Shown: positions 32,960 to 45,255, counted from the first letter of the stretch. The stretch is DNA of 64,000 nucleotides from Drechmeria coniospora (GCF_001625195.1 NC_054390.1:8529222-8593221), one strand, 5' to 3'. The notes: generated from the letters alone by a model not told the origin. Program-made: numbers and translations.

Positions 32960-34984
32960 ATGAGCCACAATAACAGCAACAGCATCACCAACACCAACAC
33001 CAGCAGCAACATCCAGAATGATACGAGCAATATGAACATCACGAGCCAGGACCATACCACATTCTCTGGAATGCCCTCGAAGGAACAGGTCGAGGGTGTT
33101 GTCAGAGCCGTCTTCAAGGAAAGGATCGTGAACAACATGAACCATGACTACGACCCGGAATGGGTCGAAGAGATTGTGGATTTTTTACAGAAACGGAGTG
33201 AGTAGACGTGACCTTCATACAAAACCCCGTTCCAATGTCTGCTGACCGAGTGTCAGTCAACCTGAAGAATGAGACGTCAGATTCTTCCGCTTCAACAAGC
33301 CCCACGTCCACCTGTACATCAAGCGCGGCATCCACGCCGCAGTCGGAGTACGAGTCTTCGGATTTCATCTCGGCGAAGCCCTATCAAGCTACAGTGGAAG
33401 ATGACACGTCCTCCCTGAATGAAGAGCCTGTTCTTCCCATCTTGGATGAGAAGCCAGCTCCAAACAGCTCTCGCCGACGCCCGCCACATCTATCGGGCTC
33501 CAACGACAGAAGCGCAACGCCTGCTCCGGCGGTGGACGCATCACCCAACAAGAACAGGAAACCTTTGCTCCTTTCCCGTCCCGAGAGTGTCGAAGCACCC
33601 CCTGCGGTTTCCAGAGCTCCAAGTCCAAGGCCCCGCCCAACGGTTCATTTCTCGGACCGTCCTCTCCCAAAATTGCACCAACAAGTCTCCAACAGAACCA
33701 AGACAATGATAAGGCCAGATTCCGCTCAGCTCATGTCTTTAGACGACCTCCAATGGGGAAGGGTGTTCGATGTCAACGCGGAGCCTACTGTGCGGCTTCG
33801 AAATGTTTTGCTTGGCCTGGCAAAGTATATTGTACGATTGATCATTATGATCGGAGAGAAGAGAAGCTGACGCCAGTAGAATGATGAGTTTGAGCCCCGT
33901 GGCTCTCCAGTCATTACACCTGACAAGATGTATACATTCTACCGCAAATTCCGTGTGGACAAGGAGCTGTATCCATTTCAACGTAGGCAACCCCCTTTCC
34001 CCCACACGCGCAGCAATTTCTGAGCCAGCACTAACAATATCAGGAATCTTTGACACTTACTCGAGAAAATCTCTTTACGCCCTCAGACGCCTCTTCAAAG
34101 ATCTTCAGTGCGAGTACTTCGCCGTCAATTCGGGTAGCAGGGACGCGGACAGACCTTCGGTCGCGGCACTCTCGCCTAAAGGCTTTGTTGACTGGATGGT
34201 CACCTTCATGCAAGCGACACCTGACATCGAGGCTCGACGACTATCAAGAGTCGTGGCAACTCTTCCGATAGCAGCTGCAGACGCGAACACGCTAGATGGC
34301 AGACTTCAGCGGCTGCCGAAACAATTGTCCCGCCACTTGTTTCCTTCCAGGCCGCAGGACAAGACGCGGCAGTGGGTATCCAACGCAGTCATGGACTGGG
34401 ACCAAACCATGAGCCAGGTAGAATGGCTATCCGTCTCGTGGACGACGGCATTCTGTGACGCCCTCTGTCGCAGCCTGAGCCCTGCGTTCCGTGGTGACAG
34501 TGGTCGAGGTGACAGCCGGCGGAAGAGATGTACTCGTACAGAACGGGCGTCCTACGTCGAGGTCCCGTCATCCAAGCCCCAAAATCGGTCCCCGCGGCAG
34601 CAAAAAAGCGATGGCCGCGGTGAGCGACCGATGAGGGATGTCATTCGGACCTATGTCGAGGGCTCGTCCCCACCCAGGCATCTCCGGGACGCCTCCCCCT
34701 CCAGACAACACTACGTGCGTGACCGCAGGTATCGGCGCTCGGAACCCAAGGCGAATCGTCAAAGACACGCTGCCGCGTCTCCGGCACATGAAAGCTCATG
34801 CGCATCGTCCTTGCACTCCCGGAACACCGCCCAGGTCACATCGCCACCGAGCCGAACGGCGGAACCCCTGAACCGGGTGGACAACTACGCGTTATTTCAG
34901 GGGCGAAGCGAGATGGGACCAGGGCCAACATACGAGGAATTTCTACGTGAGACGGGTGCTTGGTCCTCACGCCGAATCGGCTGA
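32960..34984 (+). CDS. DUF7514-like fungal protein
   Basis: Four exons, 32960-33197, 33257-33831, 33880-33982 and 34044-34984, give 618 aa. The three introns are 59, 48 and 61 nt. An Asn/Ser/Thr-rich N-terminus precedes a short helical motif (SKEQVEGVVRAVFKERI...DPEWVEEIVDFLQKR) and a long Ser/Pro-rich disordered region. A conserved globular block starts near Trp 245: DDLQWGRVFDVNAEPTVRLR, LLGLAKYI-NDEFEPRGS, ITPDKMYTFYRKF, then IFDTYSRKSLYALRRLFKDL. This resembles the DUF7514 domain of fungal proteins (WG.LFD...G.PT.RL...). The C-terminus is basic and Arg/Ser-rich. The ATG at 32960 is chosen from the TATA box at 32856; an earlier in-frame ATG at 32753 lies upstream of it. Function unknown. 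Confidence 0.75.
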
Positions 34985-35599
34985 AGAGTGCCCACGGTAA
35001 CGTTAGCATTCGTTCCCCGCGGAAAAGCACGAGCAGGGGGTGGCTCTTCCGAACGGCTCTTCCGAACGGCTGTTTTTTTTCGTCACTGGCACCTCCGAAT
35101 GTCCAAGGGTTTGAAGGAGGCCAAAAGGTCGCATGCCCGGCCGCATGCCGAAACCATGGATGAACGCGATGGACGGTTGATTGATACCCCGCGTCTATGA
35201 TGAATGATGAGGTTCAAGGAAATGGGAAAATTATCACGCTCAGGACAGCCTGGTAAGCCACGATTGGGCGAACTGCTGCTCCGTGCCAGGTGGAGAATCA
35301 CGGATGTAGTTGTATGAAGCTGCGACAGAAAAAAGTCAATGGTACACAAACGCCATGGCCCGCATCATCCTTGATTGTTCCTCGAGACCTCTAGTCGGGG
35401 TCGAGATCCATGGCCAACAGGGCCAGCACCACCACACATCTCTTGCTTTTTGCTCGTTTGAGAGAAATACAATGATCAGCAGTGAAGAGAAATAGAATTT
35501 TGCTTGGATATTCAACGCAACAAGAACATTTCATGGCGCCGGCTGGTGTGTTTCGTGAACATGTCGTAGCTCGTCAATTCGTGCAGTAGTCGCGCGTCA
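34985..35599. other. Convergent 3' intergenic spacer
   Basis: Between the DUF7514-like stop and the stop of the minus-strand coiled-coil gene. It has a direct doublet TCCGAACGGCT at 35047 and 35059 and otherwise nothing recognised. Confidence 0.4.
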
Positions 35600-36845
35600 C
35601 TAAATGTGAGACGGTGACGTCAAGAGTGAAATTTCAGCCGTCTCGGGACTGGAGGGGAGCTCAGACAACGGTCGCTTTTTCCTGAGGGCCTTCAAGTCCC
35701 CTTTCAAGGTGGAAATGCAACGCTGCAGCTCCTCGTCAGGATGGGGAGGCATCTGAACCTCGACTGCTTTGAGACGAATGCGAAGTTGGAGAAGCTCGTC
35801 GTCATTGTCTCGAAGCTCTCGTTCCCTGGAGGAATGTGAGTAGATTGCACTTTGTCGAAGAAATACGTGTCGGGTGGCTCACAGGTAGGCCAAGCGATTT
35901 TGCAGAAAGATGATGCGGCGCGCAGCTTGCTCGGCACGTTCAATGAGGAGATAGTGTATGTGCTGAGGGCGTGTTTGTCAATCATGGTTGAACGGGTTAC
36001 AAGGAAAGAAGGCAGAAGAGGTCGCAAAAACCCACATCAGACTCTTCCCGACGGGCACGAAGGTTGCCCACGACGGCAGATAGCTCGTGGTTGAGCTTCA
36101 GCATCTCGGCAATGACCTCGGCTCCACTCCCGGGAGGGTTCTCGATGGCGTCGGCCCCCGTTGCCTCCATCTCGGACCTCCACTCGCGTTGTCGAGGCGA
36201 ATTCGAGCGGCATAGGCTTGAGGGGATCGGGGAGGAGGCCGGAGGTGAAGCGATACAGGAGCGGGCGTGCAGCTCGAAGGTCTCTGGGCGTAGCATCTCC
36301 CCGACCACTCGTTCGAGGAGGTCGAGCTGTCCTCCTCCGGCAAGCTCCCCCGCAGCCAACCCGTCATTGGAGATTAGAACGGTGGCAAGCTGGGTTAGAC
36401 GGCTGGCGAGGTCGTGTCTCGAAGCACGAGCAGCATCTTGGTCGACGCCGGGGAGGGTACTGGCTCCGGGCGAGTGCTGAGGTGGAGAGGAGCGAATGCC
36501 AGGCCCTGGACTGGAGAAGTGGATGCTGGACACTTCACTGGGACAGGACAAGGGAGGGGGCAGATCCGGGTCCAAAATGAGGTCCGGATCCAGGTTCAGG
36601 TCGAGGTCGGAGAGATGGCTGCTACTGCTGGGCGATGGGAGTCCGACGCTGCCCCGATCCGCCGCACCTGGAGGCTGGGATCCGTCAATAACCCTGTCGT
36701 CCTCGCCCTCGTGATCTTGCGAGCGGCGGCGACTCAACGGCTGGCCGGCGACGTCTTCTTCTGGTGGGAAGCCGGGCTTGTGCTTGGCGGGGGGGTGTTT
36801 CCCATCCTCTCGAGCCGCCAGGAAGCTCATGGTCGATTCGAGCAT
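35600..36845 (-). CDS. Unknown coiled-coil protein
   Basis: Three minus-strand exons, 36845-36036, 35962-35883 and 35825-35600, give 371 aa. The joins are well supported because they fuse into one heptad-rich helix: NLRARREESD-HIHYLLIERAEQ, then FLQNRLAYL-ERELRDNDDE and LLQLRIRLKAVEVQM. The N-terminal half is Pro/Ser/Asp-rich (LDLNLDPDLILDPDLPPP) and disordered. A helical segment (SRLTQLATVLISNDGLAAG...LDLLERVVGEMLRPETFE) follows near residues 145-195. No known domain is recognised. Coiled-coil plus disordered layout would suit a scaffold or structural subunit, but that is only inference. The ATG at 36830 is an alternative start. Confidence 0.65.
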
Positions 36846-37718
36846 GATGGTCACCGACTTTGGTTTTCAGCGGGAGTGTCTCAATCGTCTGTCCAAGGTG
36901 GGCCGACGCTAGTTGGGTACATGGGGCAGGCATTGGGGCTGTTGGCAGGCTAGGACCAACTTGGTCCCTTCCGTGAACTTACTTTACTGTACTCCGTAAG
37001 CACTTACTGGTCAGTACTTTGACAGACGGAACCAACGGCGACTTTACCAAGTAATATTGCTCGCTACCGGCCTTGGGTGCAGCACGGTATGCAGCAAACT
37101 GAACACTGGCCAACTGCAGGTGCAGAGCACAAGTCGTACACTGATCGCCAGTGATCCGTGCTACCTGGGTACCTGTAGTGACTGGCTCAGGACGCTACAG
37201 TGACACTGCGGCGACCGACGGCCCAGTACGCTCGTCGCGAACTGCATACCCAACGACACTCGAGACGTCTCGCTGCCCAGGAAGATATTCGGGCATTTCG
37301 CTCTCCTCAGCGACAAGATACGCGACAGAGTATCTCGATTCGTATCGTCAAAACCCTGTTCCAAATTCTTTGGCGTAGCAGTACCAGCGGCGGTAGCCCA
37401 TTGCCACCTGATGGAAATAATAGGGTTGCTATGGCGGCCAGTTGATGCTTGCCACCCGTGGGCTAGACGAGGTTGCGGCTAGGCGCAACTTGTCGAGCGG
37501 CGAACTGAGCCGCAGACAGCTGAGCACTTCCAGCTGGGGTTCCGGTTCCCCTCGGCCGCGTCTCGTACTTTGTTGCAGACAACATACAAGCGATCTCCAG
37601 CGAAGAATATGTTGGTCGACCTTTGATGTAACCCAGGGGCCCCTGAACCAACTTTGGCAATCTCGAGCGTGACGCAAGTCATGGAGAATCCTTGATTTAA
37701 TAATACCCTTTAATATAG

Positions 37719-37820
37719 AATGGCAGCATCGTATTGTTCGTCGGGCATTTCGTGCATTTCGAGAATGGCGGGATCGTATTGTGCGTCATGCATTTCAAGA
37801 ATGGCATCGTATTGTTATTT
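37719..37820. repeat. Imperfect tandem repeat (AATGGCNNNATCGTATTGT units)
   Basis: Units begin at 37719, 37764 and 37800. They share AATGGC, ATCGTATTGT and GCATTTC blocks but differ in length (45 and 36 bp, then truncated). Read on the minus strand the units give the repeating peptide QYDPAILEMHE/QYDAAI, so it may be a scrap of a repeat-containing coding sequence. Confidence 0.7.
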
Positions 37821-40230
37821 TTATTCAGTCTGTAGAATATCAATATGCATTCGCATGGACACAGAGTCAACGAGGCCAGATTTCGCGGCTAAAGTATATC
37901 GCGAACAATTTCTGCACGCCAACAGCCAGAAATGCTACTTCCTCAGTTTGCGGCAGGCTCCTACGCATCGAACATTCTAGAAGATGTCGTGGGTGGAAAG
38001 GCAGAAGGCAGGCGGTGGGCGAATACGCTAGCCTAACATAGCATCTACGAAATGTTGCAGGTACGGACGCTGAACACCAGCAGCGTCTCCTACTTGCACA
38101 CCGACAGTGAGAGCGTCCTGGTGATTGTCGACGTCACGTTCGACCCCAGGCGCTCGCAGGGTCCAGTAAATGCCTCGCGACAAGACACGCAGCCGCCATC
38201 GCAAAAGCCATCATCACAGGCATTGTATGACAACCGGCCACTCAGCCAGCGGCTCACGATGGCTCCGCAGCACAGAGCGTACGAAGGCGTCCGAAGGCGG
38301 GCGCACACGAGAGTAGAGTGCTCTGCTGGTCACCGCAGCTCACTGTAGGGTAGGGTCGATCACCAAGGTCGTCCCGTGGTTTGCAAGGATTCTGCTCACC
38401 GCTGTCCTACCACCAAGATAGGTGCTAAGCAATACTACGAGACTCGGCCGGGTTGCGCAGCCAAGTTCTTACATTCTCAAGTACGAATACAATAGCGACC
38501 ACTTCGGACAATACATGGCAGTTCTCTGCAGCTCAACTGGCCATGTGCTCTAGTACGTACTGCAGCCTGCCTTCCTGCCTGCATACTCATGACGCCTTCC
38601 ATACAGTTCGCTGCCTAGGAGCCTGCAGTCGGGGCATGCTTGCCTGCTTCCCATGAAACACGGCTTTGCTAGTCCTGAAATTCCGTCTCCTCGACCGTTT
38701 ATCCTTTCATCTCCGACCTTGCACCGCTCACCTCTCGCCTCTCACCGTTCACCCCCTCTACGTATTCACACGTCACAAAGTGCGCGAAAGCGAACCGAGA
38801 CCGATCCCATTCTCGACATGGATGACGTTGCAGCACGAATCTAGGATCGGGCCACATATATCACCGCAGTGTACGTAACCTGCATTGAATCAATCGTCAC
38901 CGAAAATCTGTCTAGGGAACCGGTATGAAATGTGTATGGCCTGTGTTCTGCACCGTACGGATGGTCGACGAGTACGTGCACGGCCACCTACAGTACATGT
39001 CGACTACACCTTACCACGGCGTCAGAATGCTACAAGCACAAGCACGTGTACACCCCCGGGTACCGAGTACGGACGGCAGCACTTATCATGTCCAAGTACC
39101 AAGCAGTACGTGCTGCGATAGTGCATGTGCCGTACGCCCACCGCAGATGTGCAATTCGCCATTCCTGGCTATCTGTTGTGACTGGTAGTAAGTTCGTGCC
39201 AAAAGCAAGCTCACTTACACCTACGCATAGTACAAGTAATAATTAGTTACGCAAGTACGGAGTACAACAGCTACCATGGTATTGCTCAAGAGCAGCGCCG
39301 CGAGGCCGTGATCGGACGCTCGCGCTAACCCGGCTTAACACTGGCCACGGTAGCATCCACATCCTCCTCCGCCATTCATACCATTCCGATTACCGACTGT
39401 GCGAGGAATAAGTACATGTACATGGGCAGCGCTGTACTTGTACATGCAAATGCAAGTACGAGTACGGCCTACCTCAAAGCCTCGTGTCCCTCCCCACACA
39501 CCATGCTCCTCCTTTCTCTGATCTGTCTCCATCCCTCCCTCTCTCACTTAGCCGACGCTTCCCACACTCGCCGGCCGTTCGTCCGTTCCCATCGCCGTTC
39601 CTGACCGACCGACCGAGCCTCCTTCTACCCTCTCTTCCCTCATCCTTCCTTGCACCGACTCCTTCTTCTCCTCTCGCGCGCGCTCGCCGCTGGACATACG
39701 CTGGATCCCCCATCCCACAGAGAGCCCTTCAGCGTTCGCCCCGACGCGATCCCCTGCTAGCCGTCAACTGCCGCAACCGGCCCCCTCTTTCGCCGCCAGC
39801 CGGACATCCCCCACTCGTCGCCCTCGCCCGGACCCTCTTATTCGCTGGTACTTAACAGTACAACTACGGTACGGAGTGCCCAGTACGGAGTACTTCTACG
39901 GCATATCGATACCTGTGCATGGGCCGAGGCTGTCGTCACTCAAAGTCGCCAACCCGGCTGAGCTCATCCGCCATCCCTGTGGAGCCACTTTGACTCAGAA
40001 TCGCCCAGAATCGCCCCGCAGCTCGCCGAAGCCGCGACCCCTTCCTTGAACGACGTGTCTCTGCCGCCGAGAGCTGCCGCCGCCGGTCCCAGCTCGATTT
40101 CCAAGTCCAAACCCGACGACGACCTGCCACGACGAGAGCGCAACCTCCGTCGACCGACAGCCGACGGACCTTTCGATTGATGATCCCTCGTTCCGATCCA
40201 TGACGACCCGCTAGCCCTCCTCCCCTCCTT

Positions 40231-40298
40231 GTCGCCCCTCGCCGTTCGTCGCCCCTCGCCGTCCGTCGCCCCTCGCCGTCCGTCGCCCCTCGCCGTCC
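40231..40298 (+). repeat. 17-bp minisatellite, four units, in kinase leader
   Basis: GTCGCCCCTCGCCGTCC repeated at 40231 (one mismatch), 40248, 40265 and 40282, ending 150 bp before the kinase ATG. Confidence 0.9.
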
Positions 40299-40448
40299 GT
40301 CCGCTCCGCTCTCCTCTCCTCCCGTCGGCTCGCATCCTCGCTATCCTCCGCATCCTCCACATCCCCGGAGCATGCAACGCACCTGCGGCGTCTGCTCTGG
40401 ATAGAAGCCGCACAGCAACGACGCCGACGCGACGCCGCCGCCGCCGCC

Positions 40449-41997
40449 ATGTCATGGAAGGCGTCCGAACGGCTGATGGACACCATCAGGCACTATGCCA
40501 AGTTTCCCGCTACCGGCGTGAGCTTGCGCCAGATGGTGCAGTTCGGCGACAAGCCTTCCATCGGTGAGTCCTCCTGCCCCGTGCCGTCCCCCCCCCCACG
40601 CTCATCCTCGGCCCGCAGGAACTCTGTTCCGCGCCTCGCAGTTCCTCGCCGAGGAGCTCCCCATCCGCTTGGCCCATCGCGTCCAGGAGCTCGAGGATCT
40701 ACCCGACGGCTTGAACGACATGCCGTCCGTCCAGAAGGTCAAGGACTGGTACGCCCAGTCGTTTGAGGTATGTCTGCCTGGCCGCGTCCGACCTTGCCCT
40801 TCCGACCTGGCCCTTGCAACCTTGGCTGTCCCCGCCCCCCGTCCCTCCCTGCCTCTGCTAACGCCCGCCCGCGCCCGCAGGAAATCACACAGCTGCCTCG
40901 GCCCGAGCTGGAAAGAGGCGTTCGCGACCGTCTGATGAAGCCCGGCAGGCATGCCGGTCGCGGAGTGCTGCAGCAGCTCTCCGAGGCGACCCCGAACCCT
41001 TCCATCGGCGAGGGTGAGTCCTCCGGCTGGGGGGGTCTGCAGAGCGTGAGCAACGGGAACGGCAAGACCCGCTCGTTGTCGAGACGATACTTTGCCACGG
41101 TCGACGACAGCGGCGATTGGCCCCCCGAACTCCAGCTGTACAACCAGGAGTTCGCCCAGACCCTGCACACCATCAAGCGCCGCCACGACGGCGTCGTGAC
41201 CACCATGGCGCAGGGAATCCTCGAGTACAAGCGCCGCCGCCAGCGCATGCAGATCGACGGCAGCATCCAGTCCTTCCTCGATCGCTTCTACATGTCCCGC
41301 ATCGGCATCCGGATGCTCATCGGCCAGCACATCGCCCTGACGGACCAGAGCCACCATCGCGACCCGGCCTACGTCGGCGTCATCTGCACCAAGACCAACG
41401 TCAAGGACCTGGCCCAGGAGGCCATCGAGAACGCGCGTTTCGTCTGCGAGGACCACTACGGCCTGTTCGAGGCGCCCCGCATACAGCTCGTCTGCAACCC
41501 GAACCTCGACTTCATGTACGTCCCGGGCCACCTGTCGCACATGCTCTTCGAGACGTTGAAGAATTCCCTGCGCGCCGTCGTCGAGACGCACGGCATGGAC
41601 AAGCAAGAGTTCCCCGTCACCAAGGTCATCGTCGCCGAGGGCAAGGAGGACATCACCATCAAGATTTCCGACGAGGGCGGCGGCATTCCGCGCAGCGCCA
41701 TCCCCCTCGTCTGGACCTACATGTACACGACGGTCGATCGTACGCCGAACTTGGACCCCGACTTTGACAAGAGCGACTTCAAAGCCCCCATGGCCGGATT
41801 CGGTTACGGCTTGCCCATCTCGCGCCTGTACGCGAGATACTTTGGCGGCGACCTGAAGCTGATCAGCATGGAAGGGTGAGAACGGCCCACGTCGTCTGCG
41901 CACGTGCATGAAGCTTACCTTGATTCCGTGCAGGTACGGCACCGATGTCTACATGCATCTGAATCGCCTCTCGTCCTCGTCGGAACCCCTCCAATAG
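40449..41997 (+). CDS. Mitochondrial pyruvate (or branched-chain) dehydrogenase kinase, PDK/BCKDK family
   Basis: Four exons, 40449-40563, 40619-40767, 40881-41875 and 41934-41997, with introns of 55, 113 and 58 nt, give 440 aa. Splices rebuild FGDKPSIGTLFRASQFLAEE, WYAQSFEEITQLP and ISMEGYGTDVYMHL. Domain order is that of the family: an N-terminal helical bundle (ELPIRLAHRVQELEDLP, FLDRFYMSRIGIRMLIGQH near 225), then a GHKL ATPase with N-box HMLFETLKNSLRAVVE (about 307), DEGGGI (about 351) and GFGYGLPISRLYARYFGGDL (about 394). These kinases phosphorylate the E1-alpha subunit of the mitochondrial dehydrogenase complex and shut it down. Pkp-type pyruvate specificity is likelier than BCKDK, but this is not decided by sequence reading. 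A 45-residue Ser/Gly-rich insert follows residue 120. Confidence 0.93.
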
Positions 41998-42881
41998 CAA
42001 TTACACACCGCCGGGGCCACTTCCCCATCCTTGATCCTGCGCAAGCGCCTCAAACTCAGCAGAGAGGTGACGGAGCGGAGACAGGTGGGCGACGCCGAAG
42101 CGGTGGTGAATGCCCCCCCCAGCCAGGAATATTTCCCCAAAGAGGAACGCGAGCTGTGAACGGGAAAGGAAATGCTATCATGCTAGTAAACCAAGTACAT
42201 CGGCCACATCCACGCCGCCACCCCCCTAGACGGGGCAACCGCACCGTCAAGGTCGAATGTGTGTCGGACGGCGGCAGAGCAGCGGCTCGAACGATGGTGC
42301 CGTGCTCGACGACTCGCTGCCGCGGCATGTTGGCGAACGATGCGTCATTTCGTGAGGTGAGCCGTAGAAGGGAATCGGCAGAAGAGCTTCTGGGCGAGGC
42401 CCAAAAGCAGTCACCTTCCTAGAGGTTGAGAGAGGAAGTGGCAACTGTATTTATTGGAACGTTGCAATGCGACGTAAGAGAGGGCCAGGAAATGGACCCG
42501 ATGAACGGCGCGACATACGGAACTGGCCGAAGTGGAAAGCGTTTTGCCAGTCATGTACAAGAATTGTTGCAGCTCGTCGGTGGCCACACCGCATCAGATA
42601 GGACGGGACGGGACAGAACCACGTCCTGGGACAATCGGCATGGGGCCATTTCCTCATTTGAAATATTCACAAGCTTGATCGATTAGCTACCATTTCTATC
42701 TGCTCATTATCGAATCGCCGAAGAACATGGAAATCAACTTGCTTTCGCCACGCCGGCCCCTTGTTCGCGATCCTTTCCCCCTCAAGCTTGTATCAGTTCC
42801 ATTCTGCCATGACACTCCCTCAAAGCAAATAAATGGCAATGTCAATCATTGCCACAAGAGAACCATCGGAAAGCAGAGCAA
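41998..42881. other. Convergent intergenic spacer
   Basis: Between the kinase stop and the stop of the Stc1-domain gene. No gene is supported. Unremarkable apart from an ACGGGACGGGAC direct repeat near 42602-42613. Confidence 0.4.
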
Positions 42882-44341
42882 TCACTCGCGATAGTTTGCT
42901 CTTCTCTGTTGGTCGATTTTGGGATCGACAAATGCCCGGCGTGAAACGTCGACAACCCCCCGGGGCATGAAACCTTCGGGCTGTCGGAGCTCAGATGCAG
43001 TCAAGCGCTTCGGTTTGTGCCAATTGCCCTTACCCTTGGGCCTGGTTGATTTTTCGACCGTCTGCTGCCAGCCGCTTTGCTGACCAGGACGCTCGTTCTC
43101 GGCCCAGCTGGAAGGTGCCGATTCCTCGTCCGTGGCCGATGATGCCGTGGGTACCTTGACTCCCGAATACTTTTGACCATCGGGACCCCACGCGTTGAAC
43201 GGAACCCCCGGGACGTTCTGGTAATTTCTCGCCCCTCGAAGCGTCGTGGCAGTCGAGACACTGTCCGGGCATTGAATTGTCGTCCACTCTTCAGGGGCAG
43301 TAGGATGACGGGAGGCATGTGGTTTCCGTAGATGCGGTGGCAACGCGAGCTCGGAAGCTGCTACGGACGTGTAGGAGGCGCCAGGACAGACCTGGCCCCG
43401 CAGGTGCGGCAGCATCCCTCCGGTGATGCTCGACTCGCTCTGCAGTTCAGCTTGGGACACACTGCTGGACATGTCCTCCGTCTTGATGGCCCGCAGCGCT
43501 TCCTGAACATGGGCAGGGATAGACGACCAGTCGACTGCTCCAAAGTCCGTGCTGGGGTTGTTGTAAGTGAGTTGGCCGCCATTGCCCTCGTTCAGTCCGA
43601 GGGATGCAAAGTCAGCGATGGGAACCTGCCAGAGTCAGAAGTAATCTCGCACAAAGTCTCCCCCGCCCCCGGGCACGATACATACATGAGGCGGCTTGTC
43701 ATGCTGGAAATTCATGGCCCCGTCACTGTCGCGTTCTGACCATATTCCGGCACCTTCCTCTTCGATGGAAATATGGCCCGTTTCCAGATACGTCGGCGTA
43801 ACTCCGGGCTCCTGCGTTTCGGTCCAGGCAACACATCTCATGCAGATCTCGAAGGCGTCGTGAGCAACGATGGGATCGAAGCGTGACACGGTCGAGCACT
43901 TACATATTCACCGTTCCTTTTGGTGTTTTTGCTGAACTGTTTGCCATCCTTGACAAGGCCACAAACTTGGCACTCAAATTCATTGCGAGGTTCCGCGTGT
44001 TCGCGGCACGTCATTCCAGTGTTTGCTGCGTCGATTTCGTTTCCGCGCTTGAGCTCTCTTTCGACCAAACCCTGCTGGCGTTTGGAGAAAGCGTCCCAGG
44101 TCTTCCATTCCCAACCGACTCTACATTTGAACCTGAAAAAAGCATAAGTGTCTGTCACTTCAACGGAGAGGCGGATCGTACTTGTCGGGTAAAGCAGCGT
44201 TGTTTCTGTGGTCGACTATCAGCGGGAGGCTCATGCTTTTGTCCCGCTCGGTAAAAATGATGCAGAAGAGGGACAAGGCATTCATGAACTTTCACCCACT
44301 CACCGTTTTTTCCCATTGGCTTGATCTTTTCTGGAAGCCAT
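42882..44341 (-). CDS. Stc1-domain zinc-finger protein
   Basis: Five minus-strand exons, 44341-44304, 44235-44182, 44132-43904, 43847-43686 and 43625-42882, give 408 aa. The Stc1 domain spans about residues 25-130. It runs NAALPDKFKCRVGWEWKTW (Cys 34), GMTCREH (Cys 73, His 76), FECQVCGLVKDGKQFSKN (Cys 85, 88) and ICMRCVAWTETQEPGVTP (Cys 109, 112), ending in LETGHISIEE. The Cys/His set is the tandem LIM-like finger of Stc1, which in fission yeast bridges Argonaute and the CLRC methyltransferase in RNAi-directed heterochromatin. Pezizomycotina proteins with this domain are mostly uncharacterised. The roughly 270-residue C-terminus is disordered and basic (RPKGKGNWHKPKRL). The short first exon (MASRKDQANGKKR) is the least certain part; an ATG in exon 2 is an alternative. 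Confidence 0.82.
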
Positions 44342-44654
44342 TGTTGTCAGGGCGGGCTGGTCGTCTCTCTGGGCGATGTCGAGGGCGTTGGCTGCGGAAT
44401 GTCCGTGTGAGTGAGAAGGACAAAGTGAACACCGACGAGGAAATGAATGCAACGCCTTGATGGGCGGTGCAGCGGCTGTCGAAGAACAGTCGCTGCTAGA
44501 TCCAGGAGCCGGGGTTGGAGAAGGCGGCACGGTGCAGGGCAGAGTGTGGACAATCTCAAGGCCAATGTTGGAAGGAAATAGAATGGAAGCGGACGAGAAG
44601 ACGAAGTGTCGGCCTATTGGTCTCGACAGTTTTGTTGCCTCTGGCGATGCTGGT

Positions 44655-44930
44655 TGAGAAAGGCGAGTGTGCTTTGATGTCGTTTGATGAGAAGGAAGGC
44701 AAGCGTGTTTCGGAGTGGTTCGGTGAGAACAAAAAGGCGAGCATGGCTTGATAAAGAAGAGAAAGGCAAGCGTTCTTCGATGAGGACGAGAAGGCACTTA
44801 AGTGTGCTTCGATGTGATTCCATAAGCATGGAAAGGTGAGCGCACTTCCATGTGGGTCGAGGAGCATGGGAAGTCAGGTGTCCTTTGAGGCAAGGCAAGG
44901 CAAGAGCGAGAAAGGCAAGGCAAGCGGCGT
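44655..44930. repeat. Diverged minisatellite (about 30-45 bp units)
   Basis: Repeated blocks of the type GAAAGGCAAGCGT, TTCGATG and ATGAGAAGG recur with variable spacing across this span, just upstream of the Stc1-domain gene. The unit boundaries are too eroded to give an exact period by eye. Confidence 0.6.
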
Positions 44931-45180
44931 TCGAGGTTGGCAGCTACCTTGGACCTTGCGTGGAGAGCAGCCATGATTTGGGGCATTTGCTTGCTGAACA
45001 GGCAAGATGAAACCTAGACAGATGGAGCCAAGGTTTGCTGGCACGCATGGGCGAGTGGTGAGTGCATTCATCGGAGAAGGGAACGTGCCGTGTCGGGAGG
45101 CTGCAGCAGTCACATCGTCGTAGCTGCTGGTCGTGGAGGCAATGCCGGTGCGACATGGCTCAACACCGGGAGAAGTGAAG

Positions 45181-45255
45181 CAATGGTGACGGAAACGAGA
45201 TCAAGCAATGGTGGCGGAAACGAGATCAAGCAATGGTGACGGAAACGAGATCAAG
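45181..45255 (+). repeat. 25-bp tandem repeat, three units
   Basis: Units at 45181-45205, 45206-45230 and 45231-45255, starting CAATGGTGACGG; the middle unit has one G for A change. Confidence 0.92.

Larger units (their letters stand above)
36846..40448. other. Intergenic interval, partly repetitive
   Basis: No supportable gene in 3.6 kb. It contains an imperfect tandem repeat at 37719-37820 and GTAC-type words at 38950-39120 and 39240-39265. From about 39480 to 40440 it is pyrimidine-rich (CCCTCCCTCTCTCAC near 39531), typical of a fungal promoter/leader, and carries the 17-bp minisatellite at 40231-40298. Confidence 0.45.

Noticed and set aside
41008..41041. Possible extra intron in the dehydrogenase kinase (GTGAGT at 41013, CTGCAG soon after)
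   Set aside because: It would be only about 30 nt, below the fungal minimum, and the frame stays open through it.
44300..44797. Upstream extension of the Stc1-domain gene's first exon (no stop back to 44797)
   Set aside because: The upstream translation runs through the diverged minisatellite and looks like untranslated leader; the ATG at 44341 gives a family-like short N-terminus.
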